54,579 nt of DNA. Origin: Streptomyces niveus (GTDB lineage: Bacteria; Actinomycetota; Actinomycetes; Streptomycetales; Streptomycetaceae). Every line of letters starts with the position of its first letter. Within the stretch, counting starts at the first letter, position 1. Positions 1 to 8,624 of this stretch are shown here, in pieces. Position numbers and translations under genes: made by a program. The notes under the pieces were generated by a model. That model did no database searches, had not been told where the DNA came from, and saw only the letters and a list, made by a program, of their open reading frames with translations. The stretch spans positions 1 to 54,579 of the forward strand of contig NZ_MDCR01000005.1 in the NCBI RefSeq assembly GCF_001723055.1, written 5' to 3'.

Positions 1-1779
1 CTCCCCACCCCCACCTCGCGCCCCGATGCGACACGCAATGGCATCGTGCGTGTGTCGCTCGGCTGGCCCGACGGGCTGCCCGACGGCGGGCGGCACGGCT
101 TCACACCGGCCCACCGCGCACGCCTGGAGGCCGCCGCACCCGGCATGGCCGACGCGCTCGCCCAGGAGCTCGGCGACGCCCGACGCGTCCTCGTCCTCGG
201 CTTCGAGGAGCTGATGTACGCGCCCCTGCGCCTCGCACTGGAGCTGGAGCGGTCCGTCACCGGCATCGAGGTCCGCTACTCGACCACGACCCGCTCACCT
301 GTCCTCGCCGTGGACGACCCCGGCTACGCGATACGCAGCCGACTCGTCTTCCCGGCCCACGACACCGCCGCTTTCCCGGCCGGCGAAGGCACCGGCGACC
401 GGTACGCCTACAACGTCGCCGGCGGCGGCTTCGACGCCGTCGTCGCGGTCGTCGACTCCCTGGCGGACTCCCCGGAACTGCATGCCCCGGGCGGCCTGCT
501 CGCCCAGCTCGCCGCGCATGTGCCGCGTGTCGTGCTCGCCGTCGTCCCCTCGTACCTCCCCTCTCCCTCGCACGTCGCCGACCGGCAGGAACCCTCCATG
601 CTGCCCGCCCCTCTCCGTGGCCCCGCCTTCTCCTCGTACGCCCCCGACGACGTCGGCTGGCTCCTCCAGGACCTCTCCGACGTGGAACTGGAAGCCCCGA
701 CGGAGGAGCGCGAAGAGGCGATACAGAGCGGCGGCGCCCACTATGCGGAGTCGCTGCCCGTCGAGTACCAGCCCAGCCCCGAGTACCAGGAACTCTTCCG
801 CTCCGCCCTCGGCACCTCCGCGGCCCGAATCGCCCGTGCCGTCGGGACCGTCACCGAGACCGTGCTGGCCGAGCACCCGCGGCGCTACGACGACCCCGCC
901 TCCCGGGAAGCCACCCAGGCCCGGCCCGTCCTGGTCTCACTCGCCCGGGCTGGCACACCCGTGGGTGTCCTGATGCGCCGCTGGGCCATGCACCGGCACG
1001 GTCTGGACCTCAAGCACTACGCCATCTCCATCGTGCGCGGCCGAGGCATCGACACCAACGCCATCCGCTGGCTCGCCGCCCACCACAACCCCGCCGACAT
1101 CGTCTTCGTCGACGGCTGGACCGGTAAGGGCGCCATCACCCGCGAACTGGCCGACGCACTGGCCGAGTTCGCCGACTTCCACCCCGAGATCGCGGTACTC
1201 GCCGACCCCGGCGGCTGCGTACGGACCTACGGCACCCGTGAGGACTTCCTCATCCCTTCCGCCTGTCTCAACTCCACCGTCTCCGGACTCATCTCCCGCA
1301 CCGTCCTGCGCGCCGACCTCGTCGGACCCGAGGACTTCCACGGAGCCAAGCACTACCGCGAACTCGCCGACGCCGATGTGTCCGGCTACTTCCTGGACAC
1401 CGTCGCCGCCCGCTTCGCCGACGTCACCGACGCGGTGGACACCGACGTCAAGGAACTTCTGTCCACCGACCGCGCACCCACCTGGGAAGGCTGGGCCGCC
1501 GTCGAGCGGATCAGTGAGGAGTACGGCATCCACGACGTGAACCTCGTCAAGCCCGGTGTCGGCGAGACCACCCGCGTCCTGCTGCGCCGCGTCCCCTGGA
1601 AGATCCTCGCCAAGCGCGGAGCGGGAACCGACCTCGACCACGTCCGGCTGCTCGCCGAGCAGCGCGGCGTACCGGTGGAGGAAGTCGACGGACTTCCCTA
1701 CACCTGCGTCGGGTTGATCCACCCGCGCTACACCCGTGGCGCCACGGGCGCGGACGGCACGGCGGTGGCCACCTCGTGA
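1..1779 (+). CDS. Phosphoribosyltransferase/StiP-type protein (5' end cut by window)
   Basis: The frame is open from base 1, so the N-terminus probably lies upstream; a GTG at 46 would be an internal or alternative start. The first part (motif VLVLGFEELMYAPLRLA) resembles the PRTase-like domain found in tellurium-resistance-associated gene clusters. The middle part, from about 930, carries PVLVSLARAGTPVG, RGRGIDTNAIRWL and FVDGWTGKGAI, which look like the StiP/TRSP region of the same clusters. It overlaps the following HAD hydrolase by 4 bp (GTGA), so the two are probably translated together. Family knowledge places such pairs in a biosynthetic or nucleotide-modifying pathway of unknown chemistry linked to Ter stress genes; no Ter genes are visible here. 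Not a phage gene. Confidence 0.75.
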   Translation, partial: LPTPTSRPDATRNGIVRVSLGWPDGLPDGGRHGFTPAHRARLEAAAPGMADALAQELGDARRVLVLGFEELMYAPLRLALELERSVTGIEVRYSTTTRSPVLAVDDPGYAIRSRLVFPAHDTAAFPAGEGTGDRYAYNVAGGGFDAVVAVVDSLADSPELHAPGGLLAQLAAHVPRVVLAVVPSYLPSPSHVADRQEPSMLPAPLRGPAFSSYAPDDVGWLLQDLSDVELEAPTEEREEAIQSGGAHYAESLPVEYQPSPEYQELFRSALGTSAARIARAVGTVTETVLAEHPRRYDDPASREATQARPVLVSLARAGTPVGVLMRRWAMHRHGLDLKHYAISIVRGRGIDTNAIRWLAAHHNPADIVFVDGWTGKGAITRELADALAEFADFHPEIAVLADPGGCVRTYGTREDFLIPSACLNSTVSGLISRTVLRADLVGPEDFHGAKHYRELADADVSGYFLDTVAARFADVTDAVDTDVKELLSTDRAPTWEGWAAVERISEEYGIHDVNLVKPGVGETTRVLLRRVPWKILAKRGAGTDLDHVRLLAEQRGVPVEEVDGLPYTCVGLIHPRYTRGATGADGTAVATS

Positions 1780-2609
1780 ACGCCTCCACCTCCCCGGCGG
1801 CACTGGTCGCCAGCGACCTCGACCGCACCCTCATCTATTCGGCCGCCGCGCTCCAGCTGGCCATGCCTGACGCCGAGGCACCCCGTCTGCTCTGCGTCGA
1901 GATCTACGAGCGCCGGCCCCTGTCGTACATGACGGAGACCGCCGCCGGGCTGCTCGAAGATCTCGCCGCTGGCTCGGTCTTCGTACCCACCACGACCCGC
2001 ACCCGCGAGCAGTACTTCCGTATCCATCTGCCGGGCCCCGCCCCTCGGTTCGCGATCTGTGCCAACGGTGGTCATCTTCTGGTCGACGGCGAGTCCGACC
2101 CCGACTGGCAGACCCAGGTGAGGGAGCGTCTCGCCGAGAGCTGCGCCCCGCTCAAGGAAGTCAGGGAGCACCTTCTCGCCGCCGCCGACCCCGCGTGGCT
2201 GCTCAAGGAGCGCATCGCCGAGGACCTGTTCGCGTATCTCGTGGTCGACCGTGCGCTGCTGCCCGAGGGCTGGGTGAAGGAACTCTCCGAGTGGGCCGGC
2301 CGACGTGGCTGGACGGTCTCCCTCCAGGGCCGGAAGATCTACGCCGTACCGCGACCGCTGACCAAGAGCGCCGCCATGCGTGAGGTCGCCCGGCGGACCG
2401 GAGCCGAACTGACCCTGGCTGCCGGGGACTCGCTCCTCGACGCCGATCTGCTGCTGGCCGCCGACCGTGGCTGGCGGCCCGGCCACGGCGAGTTGGCCGA
2501 CACCGGCTGGAGTGCCCCGCACGTGGAGACGCTGACGGAGACCGGCGTCGCCGCGGGGGAGGAGATCCTGCGGCGGCTCAGTCGCGCCGCTTCTCCTTAC
2601 GCGACCTGA
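1776..2609 (+). CDS. HAD-superfamily hydrolase
   Basis: 277 aa, GTG start inside the stop of the preceding gene (GTGA overlap). The nucleophile motif SDLDRTLI sits at residues 13-20 (Asp14 and Asp16), and a C-terminal GDSLLDADLL matches HAD motif IV, which binds Mg2+. A cap-like insertion fills residues 40-190. HAD phosphatases of this type are found beside StiP/PRTase proteins in tellurium-associated clusters, where they probably dephosphorylate a product of the partner enzyme; the substrate is unknown. The 3' end overlaps the tail of the convergent DedA gene by 32 bp. Confidence 0.85.
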   Translation: MNASTSPAALVASDLDRTLIYSAAALQLAMPDAEAPRLLCVEIYERRPLSYMTETAAGLLEDLAAGSVFVPTTTRTREQYFRIHLPGPAPRFAICANGGHLLVDGESDPDWQTQVRERLAESCAPLKEVREHLLAAADPAWLLKERIAEDLFAYLVVDRALLPEGWVKELSEWAGRRGWTVSLQGRKIYAVPRPLTKSAAMREVARRTGAELTLAAGDSLLDADLLLAADRGWRPGHGELADTGWSAPHVETLTETGVAAGEEILRRLSRAASPYAT

Positions 2610-3204
2610 CCACCCGCCTGACCACCAGGACCAGAAGCGCGAGAAGCGCGATACCCAGGACCAGCTTCGAATACGTCGAGACATAGCCGCTCACCTCCTT
2701 CCAGTTCGCGCCGAGCGCATAGCCGGCCATGATGAACGCGGTGTTCCAGATCGCGCTGCCGAGTGTGGTCAGACCGAGGAAGAGGGGCAGCGGCATTCTC
2801 TCGACGCCCGCGGGCACGGAGATCAGGCTGCGGAACAGGGGGATCATCCGGCCGAAGAAGACAGCCTTCGCCCCGTGCCGGTTGAACCACGCCTCGGTCC
2901 GCTCGATGTCCCTGGTCTTCACCAGCGGCACCTTGGACGCGAGAGCGATGGTCCTCTCCCGTCCGAGCCACATCCCCAGCCCGTACAGCGCGAGCGCGCC
3001 CACGACCGAGCCCGCGGTCGTCCACAACACCGCCGCTGTCAGACTTATCTTGCCGGTGCTGGCCGCGAATCCGGCCAGCGGCAGGATCACCTCGCTGGGC
3101 AGGGGAGGAAACAGATTCTCCAGGGCGATGGCTATGCCCGCGCCCGGTGCTCCGAGCGCGCCCATCAAGCTGTTGACCCATTGCTCCGGGCTGTTTCCGA
3201 TCAT
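2578..3204 (-). CDS. DedA family integral membrane protein
   Basis: 208 aa from the ATG at 3204; in-frame upstream starts (GTG, or ATG at 3240) are possible because the GGGAG upstream is very close to this ATG. The protein shows the DedA/VTT pattern: an N-terminal segment with ENLFPPLPSEVILPLAGF, a FFGRMIPLFRSLISVPAG motif near residue 120, and several hydrophobic helices, ending in a basic tail (RRVVRSRKEKRRD). DedA proteins are inner-membrane proteins linked to lipid scrambling and envelope homeostasis. It converges with the HAD gene and is transcribed alone. Chromosomal. Confidence 0.9.
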   Translation of the reverse strand: MIGNSPEQWVNSLMGALGAPGAGIAIALENLFPPLPSEVILPLAGFAASTGKISLTAAVLWTTAGSVVGALALYGLGMWLGRERTIALASKVPLVKTRDIERTEAWFNRHGAKAVFFGRMIPLFRSLISVPAGVERMPLPLFLGLTTLGSAIWNTAFIMAGYALGANWKEVSGYVSTYSKLVLGIALLALLVLVVRRVVRSRKEKRRD

Positions 3205-3313
3205 GACTCCCACGCTAGAGGCCTGCTCAGGCAAGCACATTGAGGCGGACCGTATGGATTACTGAGGTTTCCCGCAGTGTGCGGGCACATGTCCCCCGCT
3301 AGCGTTATTGATC

Positions 3314-4453
3314 GTGAACACAGTGGTGCGTCGAGTGGCGCGACTCGGGGTCGGACTCGTCATCGGAAGCGGCACGGCCGTGTTCGAGCTGCTCTTCTCG
3401 CTGGTCGTGGGCGTGGCTCTGCTCCTCGTGCGGGCGTGGCCGCGCGGGCGGCGCGCGGTCATGCGACCGGTGACGGCCTGTGCGCGAAGACTGGTCGATC
3501 TGGAGCGGCACCGGCTTCGCACGCTGCTCGACGAGCGGGTCTCGGCGAGTTACGAGCCGGCCGGAGCTCTGCTCTATCTCGCGGCGCGCTGGGCGCTCGG
3601 ACTGTTCGGGGCCGTGATGGTGGGGACCGCGGCGATCAGCGCCGGGTACGGCACCTTTTTCGTCTACGCCTGGGCGATCACGGATCTCAACCATCCGGGC
3701 ACGCTCGCGCTGGCCACCTTCGGCGGTCTGTTCCTGCTGTTCCTCTGTGTGCAGGGGTTCTTCGTGGTCGCCTCCCTCGAAGGGCAGTTGGCCAGGCACT
3801 TCCTGGGGCCGAGCCGGCAGGAGGCGTTGGAGCAACGTATAGAACAGCTCGCCGTCAGCCGGGCGGGAGTGGTGGACGTGGTGCATGACGAGCGCCGTCG
3901 TATCGAGCGGGATCTGCACGACGGGGTGCAACAGCAACTTGTGGCTCTCGGGATGCTGCTGGGCCGGGCCCGGCGCAGCGGTGACGCGCGGCACGCGGAC
4001 GAACTGCTGCGGCAGGCGCACGAACACAGCAGCAACGCTCTGAACGAACTGCGGGAGGTGGCCTGGCGTGTCTATCCGACGGTGCTGGACGAGGCGGGCC
4101 TCCGGGCGGCGCTGGAGACGGTGGCCGAGCGGTCGCCGCTGCCGGTGCGGCTGCGCTGCCGGCTGGGCGGCGAACCGCCGAAGGCGGCGGCGACCGTGGC
4201 GTACTTCGTGGTGTCCGAGAGCGTCACCAACGCGGTCAAGCACTCAGGGGCGACGAGTATCGAGGTGAGAGTTGTCGAAGACACCCGCACCCTGCGAATA
4301 CGAGTGACGGACGACGGCAAGGGCGGCGCCGATCTGTCGGGCAGCGGTCTGTTCGGGCTGGCCCGTCGTGTCGACGCCCTCGACGGGCTCCTGCGGATCG
4401 ACAGTCCGCCCGGCGGCCCCACCACCATCACCGCGGAGATTCCATGCGAGTAG
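3314..4453 (+). CDS. Two-component sensor histidine kinase (HisKA_3 type)
   Basis: 379 aa from GTG 3314; a TTG at 3308 is the only nearby alternative, and neither has a good ribosome site. Two hydrophobic segments occupy the N-terminal half (about residues 10-40 and 85-155). The phosphoacceptor motif ERDLHDGVQQQL places the histidine at residue 202. The HATPase domain carries SESVTNAVKHSG (N box) and DDGKGGADLSGSGLFGL (G box). This is the NarL-partner class of membrane kinase. The 3' end overlaps the response regulator by 10 bp, a clear cognate pair. The signal is unknown. Confidence 0.92.
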   Translation: MNTVVRRVARLGVGLVIGSGTAVFELLFSLVVGVALLLVRAWPRGRRAVMRPVTACARRLVDLERHRLRTLLDERVSASYEPAGALLYLAARWALGLFGAVMVGTAAISAGYGTFFVYAWAITDLNHPGTLALATFGGLFLLFLCVQGFFVVASLEGQLARHFLGPSRQEALEQRIEQLAVSRAGVVDVVHDERRRIERDLHDGVQQQLVALGMLLGRARRSGDARHADELLRQAHEHSSNALNELREVAWRVYPTVLDEAGLRAALETVAERSPLPVRLRCRLGGEPPKAAATVAYFVVSESVTNAVKHSGATSIEVRVVEDTRTLRIRVTDDGKGGADLSGSGLFGLARRVDALDGLLRIDSPPGGPTTITAEIPCE

Positions 4454-5088
4454 TTCTGGCCGAGGATTCGACGCTGCTGAGGGAGGGCCTGGTGCGGCTG
4501 CTCTCGGAGGAGGGGCACGAGGTGATGGACGCGGTCGCCGACGCCGGCGCGCTGCTGGCCGTCGTCGCCCATGACCAGCCCGATGTGGTGGTGGCGGATG
4601 TACGGATGCCGCCCTCACACACCGACGAGGGGCTTCGGGCGGCGCTGGAGATCCGCGAACGGTGGCCCGCGGTGGGGGTGCTGGTCCTCTCCCAGTACGT
4701 GGAGAAGCGGTACGCGGGGGAGTTGCTGAGCGCCGATTCGGGGGGAGTGGGGTATCTGCTCAAGGACCGGGTGGTCCAAGTGGACGAGTTCCTCGACGCG
4801 TTGGAGAGGGTGGCACAGGGCCGGGCGGCCTTCGACCCGGAGGTCGTGCGGCAGTTGCTGGCCCGCTCCAACCGTACGGACCCGCTGTCCCGGCTCACCG
4901 AGCGTGAGCGGGAGGTGCTCGCCGAGATGGCCCAGGGGCACACCAACACGGCCATCGCGCGGCGCCTGCACATCTCGGTCAGCGCCGTCGAGAAACACTG
5001 CAACGCGATCTTCGAGAAGCTGGAGATCAGCGGCACCGGCGGCTACAGCCGCCGGGTCCTCGCCATCCTGCGCTACCTGAACACCTGA
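4444..5088 (+). CDS. LuxR/NarL-family response regulator
   Basis: 214 aa. The N-terminal receiver has the acidic pair ED near residue 8 and the phosphorylated Asp52 in VVVADVRMPP; a Lys sits in YLLKDRV near residue 100. The C-terminal LuxR helix-turn-helix carries LTEREREVLAEMAQGHTN and VSAVEKHCNAIFEKL. It is translated from an ATG inside the end of the kinase gene, so kinase and regulator are made together. Expected to act as a DNA-binding dimer after phosphorylation; target promoters cannot be deduced here. Confidence 0.95.
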   Translation: MRVVLAEDSTLLREGLVRLLSEEGHEVMDAVADAGALLAVVAHDQPDVVVADVRMPPSHTDEGLRAALEIRERWPAVGVLVLSQYVEKRYAGELLSADSGGVGYLLKDRVVQVDEFLDALERVAQGRAAFDPEVVRQLLARSNRTDPLSRLTEREREVLAEMAQGHTNTAIARRLHISVSAVEKHCNAIFEKLEISGTGGYSRRVLAILRYLNT

Positions 5089-5105
5089 CGCGGGGGCCGG
5101 GGGCC

Positions 5106-5327
5106 CTAGGAGCAGCAGCCCCCGCCGCAGCAGCCGCCTCCGCCGCCCGCCGAGGGGGCGGGGGCCGGTGAGCCCTTCGCGGAGCCGCCCACCGCGACGG
5201 TGGACAGCAGCTTCACGGTGTCCTGGTGGCCGGCCGGGCAGGTGGCCGCGGCCGACGACTCCGCCATGGGACGGCTGAGTTCGAAGGTGGTGTCGCAGGG
5301 GCGGCAGCGGTACTCGTAGCGAGGCAT
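5106..5327 (-). CDS. FmdB-family zinc-ribbon protein
   Basis: 73 aa. It begins MPRYEYRCRPCDTTFEL, the typical FmdB/CxxC_CxxC_SSSS start, with a first CxxC at residues 8-11. The expected second CxxC knuckle is not canonical: only a single cysteine in TCPAGH is present. The C-terminus is a Gly/Cys-rich tail (GGGGGCCGGGCCS), common in Streptomyces members. Such small proteins are regarded as putative regulators or metal-binding proteins without settled function. It stands 8 bp from the next minus-strand gene. Confidence 0.85.
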   Translation of the reverse strand: MPRYEYRCRPCDTTFELSRPMAESSAAATCPAGHQDTVKLLSTVAVGGSAKGSPAPAPSAGGGGGCCGGGCCS

Positions 5328-5336
5328 GGGGCCAGG

Positions 5337-5969
5337 CTATCCGGCCGTCCGGTGCGCGCCCTGCCGGTGCTGGGAGGTCACGGCACGGTGGGCGTGGGCC
5401 GCGCGCTGCTCGGCGGCGGCCCGGTCACGCCGCTCGTCCTCCACCTGCCGGGGATGGCGGGCCCGCCAGTAGGGGTTGTCGTGCGGCAGGCTGCCGCTGA
5501 CTCTCCCGTACATGCCGAAGAACATGAGCAGCAGACCGACCACGAAGCTGAACAGCACGTTCTGGATGCGGAAGTTGAGGGGGTTGAAACTACTGTCGAT
5601 CAGCGCGAGATTGACGAAGCCGCTGAGGATGAAGAGCACGCCGAGGATCATGTTCAGCGTCGACGCGAAGTTCTTGCCGATGAGCATGCCGATGAACAGC
5701 AGGACGCCGACGCAGATGGACAGCACGCTCAGCGCGCCGTTGGTGTTCAGACCGGCCGTGGTGTGGCTGCCGGTGCCGAAGACACCGATCTGATTGACCA
5801 GCCCGAGGATGCCGAACACGAGCAGCACCAGACCGATCAGCCCCGCACCGATCCGGTACACGCGAATCAGGGTGTGGTCGACGGGCAGGTGCTCGTCGAG
5901 CCTGACCCGCCGCCGTCGCCGGCCCTGCCGTTGCCCTACGGGGCGGGAAATGGTCCCTTGACCGGACAT
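5337..5969 (-). CDS. DUF4383-type membrane protein
   Basis: 210 aa from ATG 5969, preceded by a purine-rich GAAGGGGG. After a basic N-terminus (QRQGRRRRRVRLDEHLP) come about four hydrophobic helices, with motifs VYRIGAGLIGLVLLVFG and LNTNGALSVLSICVGVLL and an NMILGVLFILSG segment, as in the actinobacterial DUF4383 family. The C-terminal 45 residues are charged and Ala/Arg/His-rich. Function unknown; probably a four-pass plasma-membrane protein. Chromosomal. Confidence 0.8.
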   Translation of the reverse strand: MSGQGTISRPVGQRQGRRRRRVRLDEHLPVDHTLIRVYRIGAGLIGLVLLVFGILGLVNQIGVFGTGSHTTAGLNTNGALSVLSICVGVLLFIGMLIGKNFASTLNMILGVLFILSGFVNLALIDSSFNPLNFRIQNVLFSFVVGLLLMFFGMYGRVSGSLPHDNPYWRARHPRQVEDERRDRAAAEQRAAHAHRAVTSQHRQGAHRTAG

Positions 5970-6057
5970 GAGGCCCCCTTCAGCCGTGCGTGCCTGTGGC
6001 CTGGGTACGTACCTCAAGGATCCGTCCGGCACGACCGGGGGACAAGTCGGACGGACG

Positions 6058-7422
6058 TCAGGCTCCCGCGCCGCGCTCGTCCCGGATCTCGCCGACGACA
6101 CGGGCCGCCGTGTTGCGTACGGCGTCCGTCTCCGTCAGGAAGTGCCACCAGTCGGGATGCCGGCCCTCCAGCCCCGCCACGGCCCGGTCCAGCCGTGCCA
6201 CGGCGTCGTCCAGGGGGCGCGCGTGCCGGGGGTCGGGCGTGTTGCGGCCCGCCATCGCGAGGCGCTGCGCGTCCCGTACGGCGAACCGCGTCCGGTCGAT
6301 CTCCTGCTGCGGGTCCTTGGAGACGGCGTTGAGCCGCTGCAGCCGGTCGCCTGCGGCGGACACGGCCTCGTCGGTGGAGTTCAGCAGCGCCCGGACGGTG
6401 CTGAGCAGGGCTGTCGCGTCGGGCCAGCGCTGCTCATCGCGCGCCTTGGCGGCCTCCTTCAGCTTCTCCTCCGCCTGGTGCACGGAGGTCTCCGCCTGAC
6501 CGGGCACGGGCTGGAGGTCCTGCCAGCAGGCGGCGCTGAAGCGGCGCCGCAGCTCGCTCAGGACGGGCTCCACGGAGCCCGCGCGCGTCGTCAGGGCCTG
6601 CGCGCGCGTACGCAGCGACACCAGCCGCCGGTCGATCTCCGCCGCGCGCTCCGGCAGCCGCTCGGCCTCGGCCCGTACGGCCTCGGCGTCCCGCAGCACC
6701 CGGTCGGCGCGCTGAAGGGTCTCGGCCACGCCGTGCTGCCCCGCGCCCTGGTTGAGCTTGGTCAGCTCCGGTCCGAGCGTGGCGAGGCGCGCCGCGAGGT
6801 CGTCGGCCCGCAGCCCGGAGCCACGGACCGCGTCCAGGGCGTTGCTCGCGGCGAGCAGCGTCTGCCGGGCCCGCTCCACGGCGGGTGCCAGCCGTGCCAG
6901 CTGTGTCTCCGCCTTGTCGAGCAGCGGGCCGAGCCCGCGCTCGAAGCGGTCCAGCTCGCCCTTGACCCGTACCAGCTCGTCCTTGGCCCGCGTCAGCTCC
7001 GTACGGGCCGTGGAGGCCACGGACGGCTCCAGGTCGTCGCGGTCGAGATCATGGGCGTCGACGGCGTTGATGTAGCCGCTGCTGGCCTCGTCGATCCGCG
7101 AACCCAGCCTGGCGAACTCGTCCACGACCCGCCGCGCGCCCGGCGAACTGTCGACCGCGGTGATCGTCTCTATCGAGATGCGCAGGTCGCGCTGGGCGGT
7201 GTCCAGCTCGTAGAAAGCGGCGGCGGCGGCGTCCTTGGCGGCCTGCGCGTCGGCCCGCTGATTCTCGCCGCGCCCGCCGAACCAGCGCCGCGTACCCCCG
7301 CCGGCGAAGGCCCCCGGCAGGGTCGCGGCGATCAACGGCACCGGCAGCAGCATCAGGGTGAGGACATCACGGACGCCACCCGCCCTCGCTCGTGCGTGCG
7401 GCTGCGCGTGTGTCGCCGTCAC
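6058..7422 (-). CDS. Membrane-anchored coiled-coil protein of unknown function
   Basis: 454 aa from GTG 7422. One hydrophobic segment near the N-terminus (LTLMLLPVPLIAATLPGAFA, about residues 20-40) is followed by about 400 residues rich in Ala, Arg, Glu, Leu and Asp with heptad-like spacing, for example ARTELTRAKDELVRVKGELDRF and AEAVRAEAERLPERAAEIDRRL. This indicates an extended alpha-helical coiled coil. It resembles chromosomal Streptomyces proteins of unknown function. The orientation (helix bundle inside or outside the cell) cannot be settled by eye. Monocistronic. Confidence 0.8.
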   Translation of the reverse strand: MTATHAQPHARARAGGVRDVLTLMLLPVPLIAATLPGAFAGGGTRRWFGGRGENQRADAQAAKDAAAAAFYELDTAQRDLRISIETITAVDSSPGARRVVDEFARLGSRIDEASSGYINAVDAHDLDRDDLEPSVASTARTELTRAKDELVRVKGELDRFERGLGPLLDKAETQLARLAPAVERARQTLLAASNALDAVRGSGLRADDLAARLATLGPELTKLNQGAGQHGVAETLQRADRVLRDAEAVRAEAERLPERAAEIDRRLVSLRTRAQALTTRAGSVEPVLSELRRRFSAACWQDLQPVPGQAETSVHQAEEKLKEAAKARDEQRWPDATALLSTVRALLNSTDEAVSAAGDRLQRLNAVSKDPQQEIDRTRFAVRDAQRLAMAGRNTPDPRHARPLDDAVARLDRAVAGLEGRHPDWWHFLTETDAVRNTAARVVGEIRDERGAGA

Positions 7423-7495
7423 ATCCCTCTCCCGTGCCGATTACGCCCCTGCCGACTACATTCTCCCACCAGGAAGGGACGAACACACGGGTCGG

Positions 7496-8290
7496 TTAGT
7501 TCGCGCTTCGGACTGTGACTTTGCCGTTGTCACTACGGGCCTTCACCACATGCCCGCTTTTCCCGTCCGTGGGCACGTCCACGTCGACGCTCCCGTTGCG
7601 GCTCTTGGCGGTCACGGCGTAGGTGGCGCCGGACGCCGGCAGGTCGATCGTGACGGACCCGTTGTTACTGAAGGTGTCCACCGTGTCCGGTACGGAGGTC
7701 AGCTTCAGCCGTACCGCGCCGTTGTCCGACCGGGCGTGCACCGACTTGGACGAGATGCCGTCGGTCGTCACCTTGCCGTTGTCGCTGAACAGGTCGAGCT
7801 TGCCGCTGGAGTCGCGTACCTGGACGGAGCCGTTGTCGGAGCGCAGGCGCAGGTCGGTGTCGAAGCCTTCGGCGCGCACGCTGCCGTTGTCGTTCTCCAC
7901 CGTCACGGCCATCCCGCGCGGCACCTTCACCTTGTGCCGGGACTCGCAGTTGTTGACGACGGCCTCGCACTTCACCTTGAGCGTGAGGGTGTCCTCGTCC
8001 AGCTTCCAGACGGCGTCGGGCCCCGAGCCGAACAGCACCCAGCCGTCGACCTGGCGCGTCACCTCGATGTCCTTCACGTCCGCGGGCACCAGGTCGATCG
8101 AGGAGTTCCCCGACGCGATGGTCAGCGTCTTCCCACTGAAGGCGAACGACCGCTTCTCGACGGGCGCCTCGCCGGCGTCGGCGCTCCCGCACCCACCGAC
8201 GGCGACCACGGCGAGCACGGCCCCCGAGGCGGCGACGAGCGTACGGGCGCGCCGGGTGCGGCGGGTGTGGTGCGTGCGGCGTGTGTCCAC
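7496..8290 (-). CDS. DUF4097-type beta-helical lipoprotein
   Basis: 264 aa from GTG 8290. A basic n-region (RRTHHTRRTRRAR) and hydrophobic stretch end in VAVGGCGS, a lipobox, so it is probably exported and lipid-anchored. The mature part contains repeated SDNG(S/K)V units, for example ENDNGSVRAEG, RSDNGSVQVRD, FSDNGKVTTDG and RSDNGAVRLKL, typical of the DUF4097/adhesin-like right-handed beta-helix. Often linked to cell-envelope sensing; precise role unknown. Last protein gene before the tRNA and phage junction. Confidence 0.85.
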   Translation of the reverse strand: MDTRRTHHTRRTRRARTLVAASGAVLAVVAVGGCGSADAGEAPVEKRSFAFSGKTLTIASGNSSIDLVPADVKDIEVTRQVDGWVLFGSGPDAVWKLDEDTLTLKVKCEAVVNNCESRHKVKVPRGMAVTVENDNGSVRAEGFDTDLRLRSDNGSVQVRDSSGKLDLFSDNGKVTTDGISSKSVHARSDNGAVRLKLTSVPDTVDTFSNNGSVTIDLPASGATYAVTAKSRNGSVDVDVPTDGKSGHVVKARSDNGKVTVRSAN

Positions 8291-8479
8291 GGTGATCGGT
8301 CCCCCAAGATGGTCCTGCGGATGTGCCTCCACCGTACGAATCGGACCGCCCCGGAACGATCCGGTCGGCCACCGTCTCCGTGGTGGGGATATCCCCCCGG
8401 CGCCCCGGACGGGCCGCCCGCTCCGTGAAGGCGTTTGTGGGCGGGGGCCGTGCTCCATGTACGCTGTTGCCTCATCCAA

Positions 8480-8551
8480 GGGTGCGTAGCTCAGGGGTAG
8501 AGCGCTGCTCTTACAAAGCAGATGTCGGCGGTTCGAAACCGTCCGCGCCCA
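8480..8551 (+). tRNA. tRNA-Val (anticodon TAC)
   Basis: A complete cloverleaf can be folded. The acceptor stem GGGTGCG pairs with CGCGCCC (one G-T pair). The D arm is AGCTCAGGGGTAGAGC. The anticodon stem CTGCT/AGCAG encloses loop CTTACAA with anticodon TAC. The T arm is CGGCGGTTCGAAACCGTCCG. The discriminator is A8551 and the 3' CCA is encoded at 8552-8554. Reads codon GTA (valine), rare in high-GC genomes. Everything to its right looks like an integrated phage, so the 3' half is the probable attB. Confidence 0.95.
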
Positions 8552-8554
8552 CCA
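8510..8554 (+). other. Candidate attL core (tRNA 3' half)
   Basis: Tyrosine integrases of actinobacterial phages and AICEs commonly use the anticodon-to-3'-end part of a tRNA as attB and restore the gene on integration. Here intact host-like genes end at this tRNA and phage genes begin within about 500 bp. The exact core cannot be delimited because the matching attR copy lies outside the window. Boundaries given are the usual ones, not measured. Confidence 0.5.
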
Positions 8555-8581
8555 GGGTAAGTAGCAGGTGAGTGGCCCCTT

Positions 8582-8613
8582 CGGCCCTCCGGTCGTGTTC
8601 GGCTGGAGGGCCG
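8582..8613 (+). terminator. Terminator after tRNA-Val
   Basis: CGGCCCTCC pairs with GGAGGGCCG (9 bp, 14-nt loop), followed by TTTCC. It sits 28 bp past the tRNA CCA, consistent with ending the tRNA transcript. It lies on the element side of the junction, so the element would supply the terminator. Confidence 0.65.
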
Positions 8614-8624
8614 TTTCCATGATC

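Noticed and set aside
5968..7518. 516-codon plus-strand frame opposite the coiled-coil gene
   Set aside because: Low-complexity Arg/Leu/Gly shadow with no recognisable domain.
7600..7900. Recurrent TTGTCG/TTGTCC-type motifs in the lipoprotein gene
   Set aside because: They encode the SDNG beta-helix turns, in one reading frame and at protein-repeat spacing, so protein structure explains them.
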